NCBI GenBank assembly: GCA_038380795.1
Contig: CM076262.1
Coordinates: forward strand, 67,848,629-67,912,628
DNA from: Pyrocephalus nanus
Taxonomy: Eukaryota > Chordata > Aves > Passeriformes > Tyrannidae
DNA: 64,000 nucleotides
Direction of reading: 5' to 3'
Within the stretch, counting starts at the first letter, position 1. Each line of letters starts with the position of its first letter. The notes under the pieces are model-generated. The model did not search any database. It worked only from the letters and a program-made list of their open reading frames with translations, and was not told where the DNA came from. The translations under genes were made by a program, and so were the position numbers. This document shows, piece after piece, positions 24,151 through 35,699 of this stretch.

Positions 24151-26480
24151 GACAGATTTTTGGTCAAGATAGGTGGGAACTTAAGAATGGACTATTCACT
24201 TATCAGCAACACCTAAAATATCCTTTTGGAGGACAAATATCCATTTGGAGGATGAGTGAGAAAGACGGAGCTGAGAGCAAAAACAGTGCATCGTAATTAT
24301 TTTCACTGTTTCCCTCAATTATTATCTGAAAATATGGAAAACTTCACCCTAGCCAGCTATTAAAAAATAAAAAAGAAGTATTTTAATTAAGCAAAGTACT
24401 GTCTATGCTTCTAATTTTTCATTTCACCAAACATTTTGTACAAGAATCTTGGCAGCCCAACACAAAACATTTTCAAAATGTAAATGCTCCAGCTCACGTG
24501 CATAATTCCTGAAGGCATTCATCTGAGGGGCTGAATAGTATCTGCAGTTGTATTTCAAGTTACAGACTAAAAATAATTTTGATTTTGAAACCTGGAAATC
24601 ACCAATCTAATGAATAGATTTTAATCCCTCTTCAACTAACATGCACATGGTCTTTCTGCACTACTATGTTCATTTTCAGTATGCTTACAGAAATCCTCCC
24701 TGCGAAATGAACCAGGCAATTCTGCTTATTTTATATTTAGAGACATCATTTCTAGCAAGCTACCACAAAATAATGAGCTAATACACCAGAAGCCATTTTC
24801 TATTCCTTTAACTGCTAGTCCTCAGCAACAAAACAGCCCCCCAAGTATTACAATTTAAGGATAAAAAAAATCCTCTTTAGATAAACAGCATCATTAGGAG
24901 CAATACCACCGAGTACTCTGAAATTTCTCGTTGAGGAGTTTTCAGCAGTTTATGATTTTATAACGACTGCGAGTTAAAACCCTCAACTAGTATTTTATCT
25001 GCATTGTACTGTGTAGCTACTACAGGCCGCTAAAAACTCCTTTGAAGAAATTAATTTTAGCTATCACCAAGCCATATGCTCCTAAATTCCTTTCTTAATC
25101 TACACAGTTCACTAAAACATTCTCCAGCTACTTTTAGAGTGATCGGCCAATAAATACTCTTTTACTACTTACAGTTATGAGTTGTATTTCAGTTTATGTT
25201 GCCATAAAACACTTCTAATGCAAAGCCAATACAAAGATGATTTTGATACAATGCTGTCAATGACCTGAATTTAAAACTATTTGTGTATAAGCACTAGGTA
25301 TTTTTCAATTATTTTGTGGAGTTTTTTTGTTTGGTTTGTGGATAAAACCCCCCAAACTTATTTTCATTTCTTTAGTTATTTACTTTGAATCCTAGATGTA
25401 AATAAAATGAGATTAAAATATTTTAAAGAAGTGTCCCATTTTTTTCCAGTATAGAAAATGAATTTTATTTTAGAAATATATACAAAAGGAATAGATTCCT
25501 TGTAAAGTATCTTTAAAATATATTCATTTCCAGATCCTTTAATTTGCACATGGACTTGTCTATATAAAGAATTCAAAGTAAGTATTATCATAGGTCTGGT
25601 AATTTCATAGTAGTAATAAATCTGAAGCATTTAACCATCTGTCAAATTGCGCCTAACTCAGAACATCTATGTCCACATGCTTCTTTGGTCTATAAATGGC
25701 ATTATTCTAATATTTAAGTGTTCTACTTAAAATAAGTTCCTTCATTAACACCAGAAGAGAAAGAGAGTGGGAGTATGCGTGAGCATGTGCCTGTGCACGC
25801 AAGTAGAAGAGAAAAAGAAAATATACTTATGGCACTTACGGACTTTTAAAGGCCTCGAAAAATAGTTTTAAAAATATAGTATAAAGACAGCAATTATAAA
25901 CTGACCCCAAACAATTCCAGCTATTATGAAATTTAAATATGAACCCTGAAACACTTATGTTCAAATTCACGTTGCTAGGAAAATCAGGAAGCACAACTGT
26001 GATGAGATACAATGCCTGAAGATCATCACATAGTTACCTGCAGAGCCAGGAGCTGAGCAATGCGGCCGTGTCCCCTCTCTTGTGCGCGCCCCTGCAAACA
26101 CACCCCACGCACTGGCTGGCGGCTGCCTTGGAGCTGCTCTGCACAGGGATGCTTAATAATGCTCCACACAGGCTGAAATATTAAATAAATGTAAAAAACT
26201 TGCACCGCCCAACTTTGTTTCTTCTCTGAAGCTCCCTTCTATTTTTATTTTTCTCGAAGGGAAGGGGGAAGCGCCATTCAGGAAAGCAGCTATATTGTGC
26301 TCAATGAAGGCAGGACTGGCACAAGTCCTAGAACATTTGCATTCAGAAATAAAAGCTGTGATCGACCTTTGTCTGCTAAGAAAATGAAGCTTGCTGGTTT
26401 TAAACAGGCTAGCGAAGGGAGGGGCAGACTCGATAGAGAAGGAGAAGAGAACCTAAAAAACAGCAACAATAGCAAATATT
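24151..26480. other. AT-rich stretch upstream of the first CpG island
   Basis: No ORF of note. About 24880-25240 is complex AT-rich sequence free of simple repeats, with a texture that could reflect a conserved non-coding element, but this cannot be shown without alignment. Confidence 0.4.
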
Positions 26481-26800
26481 AGTCTATCACATCCCTAATC
26501 GCCAGCAAAGCAATCCTCCCGCACGAGCGCGGAGCTCGCCGAGCTGATCCCGCACTCCTGGTTAATCATAAATGAGCAGGCAGACGCGAGCCAATGTGCC
26601 GATCCCCACGTAGTTCCCAAACTTGGTTCTCCCGGCTGGCATCCCCCGCGCCCCGGCGGGAGCAGCTTACCCGGCAGGGCTGGATGCGGCTCCGCAGTCC
26701 CCGCGGGCGGCTCCGGGCGGCGCGGCCGGGCAGGGCCTCGCCCAGCGACCCGCACCGGCCCCGCGGCAACAATGGGCGGCTGCGAGGGTGGCACGGACGG

Positions 26801-26930
26801 CGGAGAAGGGAAGAAGGCAAGGCAGCAGGGCAGGCAGAAGGGAAGGGAGAAGCGAGAGGAGGGAGGGAGGGAAGGCGAGAGGGAGGGGGGAGAGACAGAG
26901 GGAGAGAGGAGGGGAGGGGAAAAAGAGAAG
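26801..26930 (+). repeat. Polypurine (GGGA/GGGAG-rich) tract
   Basis: The + strand is nearly pure A and G across more than 100 bases with only a few C interruptions, built from imperfect GGGA and GAGG units. Long purine strands of this kind can form triplex (H-DNA) or quadruplex structures and commonly sit near promoters. It lies between the two CpG-dense parts of the island. Confidence 0.75.
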
Positions 26931-27082
26931 CGTGTTAAGCTTGTCTGGTAGTTAACAAGTCTTGAATGAAGAATGTTAGCAAACAGACAAACAGCATGTC
27001 TGATGCATGCTAATAGTCCTGGCTTCACCACTGACACTATGAATAATTCAGCAGAAAGGAGGGAAAAGAAGAAGGGAGGGGG

Positions 27083-27096
27083 AAAAAAAAAAAAAA
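27083..27096. repeat. A14 homopolymer
   Basis: An uninterrupted run of fourteen A residues next to a GGGAGGGGG segment inside the CpG island. Confidence 0.85.
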
Positions 27097-27390
27097 GCGC
27101 CCTCCACCCTCCCTTCACGCTCCCAAACGTCTGCAGAGGAGATGGGAATAAAAAGTGTGCCGCAACTTTCTCCTTCCCACCTATCGCACAGAAAATACTC
27201 AGCAAAAAGGCCGATCGGGCACCAGCCCTTTAGCCAGCGCTACACTCGGAGATTTTCGATTCCTATTTTTGTTGCCTATTAATCTCCAACTCCCACCCCC
27301 CTTTACCGCCTATTCTACTTCTTTTGTCTAGGAGCTGGCACCTGTCCCAGAGACGGCATTTTACTGCACATCCCCTTCTCCCTTCTCGGC

Positions 27391-27410
27391 GGGGGGGGGG
27401 GGGGGGGGGG
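27391..27410 (+). repeat. G20 homopolymer
   Basis: Twenty consecutive G residues on the + strand. It is capable in principle of forming a G-quadruplex and is prone to length error in sequencing and replication, so the exact length should be treated with caution. Confidence 0.85.
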
Positions 27411-27557
27411 AGTCTGCAAGAACGAAACAGCCTGTGCACCCCCTATCTCCCCCAATATTTCCATTCCAGCCACGGTCCAATTACAAGGGGTTTGGAGGGA
27501 TATCACCCGCCCTATTTCACATGTCGCAGATACCTACAGCTATTAAAAATATATTTC

Positions 27558-27565
27558 TATAAAAG
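27558..27565 (+). promoter_or_regulatory. TATA box candidate in CpG island A
   Basis: A full TATAAAAG match on the + strand is followed about 30 bases later by a CTCGTTCCCTGAGCAGCAC segment, where initiation would be expected (about 27588-27595). Its position inside the island is suggestive. No downstream ORF could be assigned. Confidence 0.35.
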
Positions 27566-28783
27566 AGAAAGGCAGAGAGAGAGAGGCTCGTTCCCTGAGC
27601 AGCACTGCGCACTGGGAGTCAGGGGAGGAAAATCACAAGTAAAAGGCTTCATCCTCAGAGCACATGAACCAGCAAAGCCAGAGCAAGGAGTCATTGCTCA
27701 GCCAAAGGAATCCATTTCCTCAGCAGAAGGAAAAGGGAGAGAGGGAAAGGGACGAGCAGAGGGCGAGCCCTGGGCGCTTTGCCCTCCGCATTGGGATGTA
27801 CAACGCAGGAGAAGAGAGAACCAGCCCCAGTCGGGAACTCTGGGAGAGGAGAGGAGGGCTCAGGAAAGCAGAGGAAAAAGAAGATCCTATTTGCAGCTTT
27901 TTTAAAAGTTCTGCTCTGGCAAAGGCCGTCTGAAGGGGAGGCCCTTGCAGCAGGAATGCGAGCACCAGCCGCCTTTCCTGAGTCCGGCCTCCCCCTTGTG
28001 AGCGACTGGAGCAGTCTGGCGGAGGAGGACGTGAGCCAGCGAAAACGCAGCGGACTGGAGCTGATGATGAAAGCGGCACGGCCCTGCGCGGGCAGGCTCC
28101 TTCCATCCCCCGCAGCCATGGGCAGACGGACGGCACCGAGCCCGGCCCCGCCGCGACCCCCGCGGGCCGCGATGGGGACCCGGAGGGAGGGAGCGGTGGG
28201 AGCAAAGGCGCTGCGCTGGAACGTAAACGCACCCGCGCTATGGCAATATGCTTGACAGGGCAGTGCGGCTAACGAAGCTTTTAACTGGGGGGGGAGGGAG
28301 GCGGGGAAGCTGGGCTGGTTTCTACGGACATATTGCAGGATTCATACGGAGAAAAGAGGCTCCCCTTTACACTCACACGTACCTCCACGGCTCTGTGTTG
28401 CACAGGAGTCCGCAAGGACCACGGACTGCAGCGCACACACACACAACCAGCCCCAACCTACCGAGCTGAAAATGGCTATTTGAGAAAGTAAACACTGTAT
28501 GTGACAAAAAAACTTCGTGATTTTGTTTTCTCATGCCCTTACTTCCAAACCAGCTGCACAGCCAAGCTCAGGCTGCTTGGCCCTTATAACTCTTGGCACC
28601 GAGTCAAAAGCTGATAAGCATTTGGGCGAGACAGCTCAACTGCTGTGCTGGAAGAAAAACAGCTGCCATGATTGCTGTTTGATTGAGAGCACTCGCACAC
28701 ACTCACAAAAAACATACCGGGCTGCAAGGACGGGCCACAAATGCCTGAGGATTCGGCTTCAGAGGATCAACACACATTTCCTT

Positions 28784-28808
28784 AAAAAAAAAAAAAAAAA
28801 AAAAAAAA
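28784..28808. repeat. A25 homopolymer
   Basis: Twenty-five consecutive A residues. There is no recognisable retrocopy upstream and no obvious flanking duplication, so it is treated as simple sequence. Confidence 0.85.
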
Positions 28809-29069
28809 GTTTTATATAGTTTCTCCTCCATTCTCCCCCCCCTTTTTAAAGAAAACGTACTGCATCGACTTGCTTTTCTTCTTCCCATCCCCCCCTCCAT
28901 AACCTCAAGCAAACTCAAGGAATTGCGCCAAAAGTCCCGTTGCTAGTTACCAAGTGCATTTTTAAAATGTCCCTTTGATACTTCTTTCCCTCGTGCTTGC
29001 CATGGAATATGCAAGTAAGATAATCTTTCCATTACTTACAAGCAGTAATTAAAAAAGGAAAAAGAACCT

Positions 29070-29640
29070 ATAGCTCAGTGTTCCTTTCCTTCTTTCTCTC
29101 TTACGGGGCAAGAAGGAGGCAAGTGAGGGGGAGAAGGATGTTTTTGCTCTTTGCCGAGTCCAACATTTGGCTTTTTCCATTTGTGGCAGATCACTGTAAC
29201 GCTATTGTAAAACAACTTCCTGCCCCTTTTGGCTCACGTTCCAGAAGCTGCTCGGCTAAGTTCATAGCACAAACTTTTTTCCCCTTTGCTGAAGAAGAGA
29301 GACAAAAAAAAATTCCTGCAAATTATTTCCCCCCTTTTCTGGCTAATGGACTCACAAGGTGAATTTATTGCAGCTCTTCAAGAATGTTACACAGGAGACG
29401 TCGGTATCCCAGCTGGATAATTCCTAAGATGAAAAGGTGGGGTCATTATAAATATATGTCTGTGTGTGTCTGCATTTTAACTTTGTCATTTTGAATTGTA
29501 AATCTCAGTACCATCAGGTGGATAATGAGCTAAGCTGCTTCATCTGCCGTACTAATTTGTATATCTATCATAGCACAGATCATTGGCTCAGTACATACAG
29601 CCTCCTACTTTTCAATTGCTTTTGTACTCTAAGGTGACCT
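29070..29640. promoter_or_regulatory. Possible conserved non-coding element cluster
   Basis: Complex, non-repetitive, moderately AT-rich sequence just beyond CpG island A, with TAAT/ATTA words, a CAGGTG E-box near 29515 and no low-complexity decay. This resembles vertebrate developmental enhancers. The assignment is inferred from texture and position only. Confidence 0.25.
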
Positions 29641-29779
29641 GCATCTCTCCTCTCCCTCCCTTCCTCTAAATGCTCAGCCTGATGAAAATACTCACTGGAA
29701 GCTCCTAAACTCTCTCTGCTAGGAACGAGAGACACTGCAGCCTCTCTGCTCTAAGCCAAAAAGGAAAACTAAGGCCTCC

Positions 29780-30030
29780 ACAAGTTGCTCTCTCACGGTC
29801 TGTCCCTCCCTCCCTCTCCCTCTGTTTCTCTCATAGCAACAGCATTTCTTGGTGCGCCTGCTTTGGCATACATCAGCATTTCCACCGTCCAAGTGTCCTT
29901 TTGCGTCACATCTCGCCATTTCACCCAGCCAATGAAATCTCCTTCTTGCAATAAAAATATAGAGACTTTTGCTGTCATTGGTATATTCAAAATTTTTTTC
30001 ATGTGCTTTCCTAACAAAAAATATTGTCAA
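29780..30030. promoter_or_regulatory. Possible regulatory element with CRE-like and CCAAT motifs
   Basis: It contains TGCGTCA (CRE/AP-1-like) near 29902, GCCAATGAAA (CCAAT box) near 29929, and ATTGG on the opposite sense near 29977, within about 80 bases. It is bounded on the left by a CT-rich tract (29795-29835) and on the right by a G14 run. Motif clustering is visible; function is inferred. Confidence 0.3.
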
Positions 30031-30056
30031 GCATTTGGTTTGCCCTACACAGGGTT

Positions 30057-30070
30057 GGGGGGGGGGGGGG
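30057..30070 (+). repeat. G14 homopolymer
   Basis: Fourteen consecutive G residues followed by further G-runs (to about 30086), a second quadruplex-prone tract about 2.7 kb from the G20 run. Confidence 0.85.
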
Positions 30071-30089
30071 AAGGGGGAGGGAGGAGACT

Positions 30090-33080
30090 GTACTGGATTC
30101 AACCTTGAAGAGTCTTCTTTGTGGAAAATATGTTACCATAAGAAAAAGGGGATTACACAGTAACTTAAGGAAAGTCATAGTTGTCCCTCTTACTTCCTAT
30201 TGATTTTGCTTATGCTGTCATTGCTTTCCTGATGTACTTTTACAGTATCTAGGCAGCTTCAACTGATTGGAAAAGTCAATATGATGTCTTTCTAAGAGTT
30301 TATAAAATATTCTTCAGGAAAAAGAATATATTAATTGATATTTTATTTCACTAAATATTAGTCATGAGGTGATAGGAAAAACTGCAATGGAACTCATAGA
30401 CGTGAATTTCAATCCCACCCAAAGAGGCTGCTCTCCAACACTGAATCCCGAGGAATGGAGCAAAGAGCTCCTGAGTCAGATTCTTTCCAAGATGCACTTC
30501 CTTCTCCCCCAGTCTCATTCGGCTGTTGTAAGTGCATCATTTCACTGACCAGCTGTGGCCAGGATGGTGACACAGGCTCCACCCCATGCCCAAGGTGTCC
30601 CAGGTCGTGAAGCAGCTGTTGAAGCTGCAGGCACGGCCTCTGGCATGGTGAGCCCTGCCTGGGCTGGGAGCAGCACAGCCACCAAGCCCTGCTCCCAGGC
30701 CTGACTCCTACCCCCTCTGCTCCCAAAGTGAACAGCATCAGCTGCATCCAGAGGCACAGGGTGGCACGTGTGGCTTTCGTGGAGATGGCTGGCCATGCCG
30801 CAGCTCCAATAACTCCTGCAGTGCCACATTTAGGGAATCTTTGTTACACATTTCCATCCAGCCTCAGATCTCCAGAAAATGTTCAACCACTGGCATTCTG
30901 AGGAGAATAAACATTTCTTTTGTAAGCCAAATATATGTTCTATGGTTTACCCTTACCAACTTTTTTTTTTTTTTTTAATAGTGTGAAATCACAAAATGTT
31001 TTTAATATTTATTTTAGGGAATTATAGTAAAAGCATACTAAAGATTATCAGGATATAGCTGACAAGATATTTAAACAGTAACTTCCCCACAAATTTTAAT
31101 TTTGGTAAAATGACACCTACTAATTCTGACCCCCTCTAATAACTTTGGTCTCTATTGCATACAGACTGTGGATGCAGAGAATATGTGTGCCTAAATTCTG
31201 GGTGGCTAAAAAGTAAAAGCAAGCAAAATTTCTGCATAAGAGCCTTAGCAGCAGACAGCCATAATGTCCAGCTAAAACTCTTATCATTTTTGTTTAAAAA
31301 TAATGGCATGACATTCCTGATAGTATTTGTTTTAACAGAACATGCACAAATGAGAACATTAACCCTGCACAGAAAAAGAGAGATTACATGCTAGAGTGCA
31401 GGCAACAACTTTTAATGCCAATGTAAAATAACAGGCAGACCTATTTTTTAGGGAAGGATCGGACTTAAGTACGCAAGGAGCTTAATTCACAGTGTTTCAC
31501 TTGTATTTAATCAGCTTTCTGAATGACTTTCCACCCTGTTTATCAGACACTACCTTTAGCTCCTTATTTATTTGTATGCTTTCTATATAAAATGCAATCT
31601 CCTTTTTCTTTACTCTCTATACTACCCTTGATTTCTCACTTTTGTATAAATGTGGAAACCACTGTGGTTCCTCCCTGCTTCTGCCCACTCCTAACAGGGA
31701 CAATTCTGGTGCTTTTGGAGAGTTAAAAGTGCCTCACCTTTACACAGGTACAGTCCTATTCTCCCATTCAAAACTGCCCTTGCTCCAGGAGATTCCTTAC
31801 CACATTCTATATGTCACCACAGTGGGGAAACTGGATTGAAAGTTGTCTAACTTTGCGTTACCACAGTACTAAAAAATAAGGATTCAGGAAAAAGGAAAAC
31901 AATTACACAAAGTCCAACTGCTAAGTTTCACTTAATAGAAATGGAATTCCAAAGAGGGAAGCAGAGAAATTATTTTAAGATTCAGTATGCCTGAATAAAT
32001 TCAAATTATGTAAACAGTAGTAAGCCATTATTTTCACACCGCAGAATTACATAATTCTATAACCTCTCTCTTTCCCTTTATCACAAGTTCTGCCTATTGG
32101 AAACTCATTATAAATACTCCTGCTGAACACTAATTCATTTGCTTCTATTTTAACTCCAAGTAGCATCTCTTGTTCTTTGGTCTCAGCTCAATCTGCAATG
32201 AGGTCACCTCTGAACAGACTTTTTTGCTTTCCAGACAATATAGCTAATTTTCAGTATGGGGTGGTTTCTAATCTAGCAGGCACCAGGAAATATAAATAAA
32301 AATCATTAATAAAATAATAAATTATATAAATAAGAAATAATTAATAAAACATTATCATGTACACGTTTTAAAAAATAATACAATCAAACTTTTATTTTTT
32401 AGGATTAAGTTATCCAGAGTAGTATAAATTCCTTTTTTTTTGGTACCATTAAAATAATTCCAGTGCATCGCCAAGAATAGCTTTACTTAACATTTAGAGA
32501 GCTTTTCTTTTTAAAGGCATTCTCCAGGAATCAAAAATAATAATTATCAAAAATCTATCTATAAAAGCAAAGCAGTCTTGTCCATCGCTCCCGAAGGAAG
32601 CACAGGCACTCTGTAGGATTACAGCTGGTGCACACCAGAGAAAGGACAGCAATTACACAGCAGGCAGGTTACTTGGGAAAGTTCTATCTACTGTTGCATA
32701 ACTTGCATTAATTCCAGTGGATCAGTGGTGTATGGGGGAAAAACACTGAAATCCCAAACAGACAATTCTGAAAAGATATAAACTGTAAAGGCAAGCTGAA
32801 TAAGGATATATTTCCACACCCTTCCCTTCAAAACATCATGAAGCATTTTGCGAAAACACTTCCCCTGGTACACTGTATTTTAACAATAATTTTAACAAGT
32901 TTTATGGAAAACTTGGCATTAAACTGGCACCAACATAAGTGAAACTCTGGCAGGACGACAAGTGGGGGTTTTTTAAGGTTTTTTCTTTAAGAAAGGAGGC
33001 ATTAAGTGGGGCGTTGCATCAGCAGGATTTTAAGGGTGTTACCGACGCAATTCTGTTTATCTTCCAACATTTTCCCCCCC
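30090..33080. other. AT-rich non-coding stretch
   Basis: A mildly GC-rich patch at about 30530-30830 gives overlapping minus-strand ORFs without recognised domains. The rest is AT-rich, including a very A/T-rich segment at 32285-32350. Confidence 0.5.
30961..30976. repeat. T16 homopolymer
   Basis: Sixteen consecutive T residues. Confidence 0.9.
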
Positions 33081-33095
33081 TTTTTTTTTTTTTTT
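33081..33095. repeat. T15 homopolymer
   Basis: Fifteen T residues directly after a C7 run, just upstream of CpG island B. It could serve as a polypyrimidine tract but no good acceptor AG follows at the expected place. Confidence 0.85.
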
Positions 33096-33109
33096 GCTGT
33101 ACAGAGCTT

Positions 33110-33440
33110 GTAAGCGAGGGCAGTGCTATTTTTTCTGCCTGTGCCCACTGCTGACACGGCAGGGCAGCAGCAGCAAGTCCCAGCTCGGGCAGGATCGGGT
33201 GGAGCGCCCTGTCCCCGTCCGTGGCTGTGCCGGGCTGGAGAGCTCCCCAGCCCGGATCACTGGCCCCGCTCCTTCCTTCCCGGCCCCGCCGCAGGTAAGC
33301 GGCGGCCCCTTCCCGGCCCCGCTGCCCTGCCTGCCTGTCCCGATGGGAATGCTGTCCCGGCACTCCTGCTCTCCCCGGGAGCACGGCCCTAAAACGAGCC
33401 GTCGGGCTGCAAACCCAGCCTTCCCCACACCTATGGGCAT
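33110..33440. promoter_or_regulatory. CpG island B (small)
   Basis: I count about 23 CpGs between 33150 and 33410, against almost none in the surrounding kilobases. Frames of 136 (+) and 121 (-) codons overlap here without recognisable domains. A consensus splice donor lies at 33294/33295. The arrangement suits a small CpG-island promoter with a GC-rich first exon on +, possibly non-coding. Confidence 0.5.
33291..33300 (+). other. Candidate 5' splice site in CpG island B
   Basis: GCAG|GTAAGC, with the junction after 33294, matches the vertebrate donor consensus. Its place within a short CpG-dense block makes a first exon of roughly 33120-33294 plausible. There is no transcript evidence. Confidence 0.35.
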
Positions 33441-34990
33441 CCCTGCTGAGAATCCTCTGCTCAGTGCCTCACAGAAAGAGCTGCTGGAGATTACAAGAAA
33501 ATAATATATGTAATATTAAAAAGGGGGAAGAAAAAGGGAACACATTGCAGGGAAAAAAAAAGAAAATGTTGATTTTTACAGAATAATAAGCTGCAAAAAG
33601 TAAACAAATATACAAAATGAAAGCTTACAATTTCTCAGGTCTAAAAGAGGCTTAAAATACCTTTATATTGTACATTTCTTACAGGTTTTTAAACTACTCA
33701 AGAGCTGTCCAGTGACCCAAGTTCTCTGATATTAAGTATCTATTTTTTAATAACAAAATAGTGCAACAATCCCTAACGAAGTGAACTGCAGTGTGAACAA
33801 AAACGACAAACCACAAATTCCTCTGTGTTTTTTTGGTAGTGAAATGTTATCAAAGCTGAAAAATTTGCATAAACTGTAAGAAAATCAAAAGGGACGTCCA
33901 TTACAGTCTCACATGGACAGCACAGCTGCAATTCCTTACCACACACAGACACACTCCAAAATGGTTGTGGATACAGAATTCACAGGGCATGATCTGTCTG
34001 TCTATGAGCTTAGCATCAGTATCAGGTCTATTTTATGTGGCCAGCTCCAGCTGTGCAGTTCAAGTTCCCATTTCTCTTTAGTGCATTAAAGCTACAATAT
34101 ATGGTCCATACGGTGCACTGATCAGTCCAGCCTGGCTATCCAAGTGTCACTGGACTCTCACATGGTAACACAGGTAAATTTAAATTCCTCTCCTTGAAAA
34201 AAGAATTTCCTCACATGAATATTAATGATACATTATTGTTATAATAAAATATAGTGCCAAGAGAATAATGAACCTACTGAAAGTATTCATTTATTTATCT
34301 GGCAGACAAATACAGGCTTCTACGTTCTATCAGCTGCAGGTGTAATTTATAGGTAGGGAAAAAAGGTCAGTACTCTGTAGAATTTTTGTTCTATTAGCTG
34401 TCTTCCTGGGAACCATCTGAGCCTTTTTTCCTTCCTGTCTGTCTTGTTACACTTATTGGAGTTACTCCACATGCACTATTAAGTTTCATGCATTTCTGCA
34501 TTTGGAAGGGATGCCTAAATGTACAAATTGAACAGGATTGTGCGAAGTTTGAGTTTCAGTAAGCCAGGTATACCCCACAGATGTGGCTGCATATTTCCTG
34601 TGCCAGATAGATGCATGCCTGGAGGTAAACTGAGGCACTCCATGCTCTCTACATGCTCTCCCATCTGACAGAAAGACCAGAGGGAGACACCCTGATTTAT
34701 ACCACTTTTGCATTAAATAGCGTGAAAAATGTGTTTTAAAAGGGAGGGTAATTTTGGTATTGCCAACAAACCTGAAGCTTAATGTAGAAAATATTTTTTT
34801 CCTAATTTTCCATTTTGCTTTTTAAAAGATGAACCAGCATCTACACAGATTAAATGCGTGCTGTAATTTAGTAAAGGTGATTTCAGTTCAGTTTATTACA
34901 ACCTCACAAAAACAACAGAAATGCTCTTAGAAACATCCAGTGACGTTTTGGCTACTAATAAAGTTCAGTATAAATGCTGACACTGGCATC

Positions 34991-35023
34991 ACAAACAAAC
35001 AAACAAAAACAAACAAACAAAAA
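34991..35023. repeat. (CAAA)n microsatellite
   Basis: Tandem ACAA/CAAA units with one interruption. Confidence 0.9.
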
Positions 35024-35678
35024 GAACTGGGAGGAATTGTGAAAAGCTGCTTCCAGACTTATTCAGTGAACTATATTTTTCATTTGTTTAGAAACATTTC
35101 CTTTTCAGAATACTAAAAATTTCCAGGGGATATCAGTGACTTATCTGTGGAAGTTTCAAGTTGCAAATTTAACCATTTTTTTTCTTCGGGCCCAAAAAAC
35201 CATTTTATTGGAGATGTTCTATGGCTGATCAAAGCACTGAAATATTAAAAGGTCAACTTTTAAATTTATATTCCCAGAAAAAGTTATCAAGAGAAATATA
35301 ATACAATGAATTTTTCTTTGTCCACCAAAAATTTCAAGAGAACTGTACAGTGTTTTCTCTAATGCTAAGTTCCTAACAAGAAACTTAGTAAGAAAACTGT
35401 GCAGGAAAAAAGCCCAGACTTTTTGCCTCTCGGCAACAGGACATTGAGACTGGGTTCGACATGGAGAGTCTCACTGACTCAGAAATACAGCTGCTTTTCA
35501 AACCATTTTGAAACCAAGTATCAAAATCAAAATTGATGTCTAAAGCCCATATTACTTCCAGCATTTATCTGAAATAAAATTACCCGATTCCAATTTCCCC
35601 CAATAACCATTCCAACCAAATCAGCCCCTCTGTCCCTCCTGCATGCAGGGGCAGGTTGGCACACCTGCACACAGGTAC

Positions 35679-35699
35679 GTGTGTGTGTGTGTGTGTGTG
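35679..35699. repeat. (GT)n microsatellite
   Basis: About ten perfect GT dinucleotides, preceded by an imperfect GTAC. Confidence 0.9.

Larger units (their letters stand above)
26485..28480. promoter_or_regulatory. CpG island A, probable promoter region
   Basis: CpG dinucleotides are dense at about 26510-26780 and again at 27940-28260, in contrast with the AT-rich sequence on both sides. Between them lie a polypurine tract, a G20 run and a TATA box. Such islands mark vertebrate promoters, often of developmental genes. Frames on both strands reach 236 codons (26495-27205, -), 193 codons (27324-27905, +) and 170 codons (27720-28232, -), but the products are low-complexity or Arg/Gly/Pro-rich with no recognisable domain, so they are best explained by base composition. 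A strong-Kozak ATG at 28118 opens only about 45 codons. Which strand is transcribed is not determined. Confidence 0.65.

Noticed and set aside
26495..27205. 236-codon minus-strand ORF in CpG island A
   Set aside because: The product is Ser/Pro/Phe low complexity generated by the polypurine tract. There is no domain, and a competing plus-strand ORF overlaps it.
27324..27905. 193-codon plus-strand ORF in CpG island A
   Set aside because: It runs through the G20 homopolymer and purine-rich DNA and shows no recognised domain. It is best explained by composition.
28784..28808. Possible processed-pseudogene poly(A) tail (also 38423-38445 and 44489-44509)
   Set aside because: No recognisable gene-like sequence upstream and no clear flanking duplications. 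Treated as simple homopolymers.
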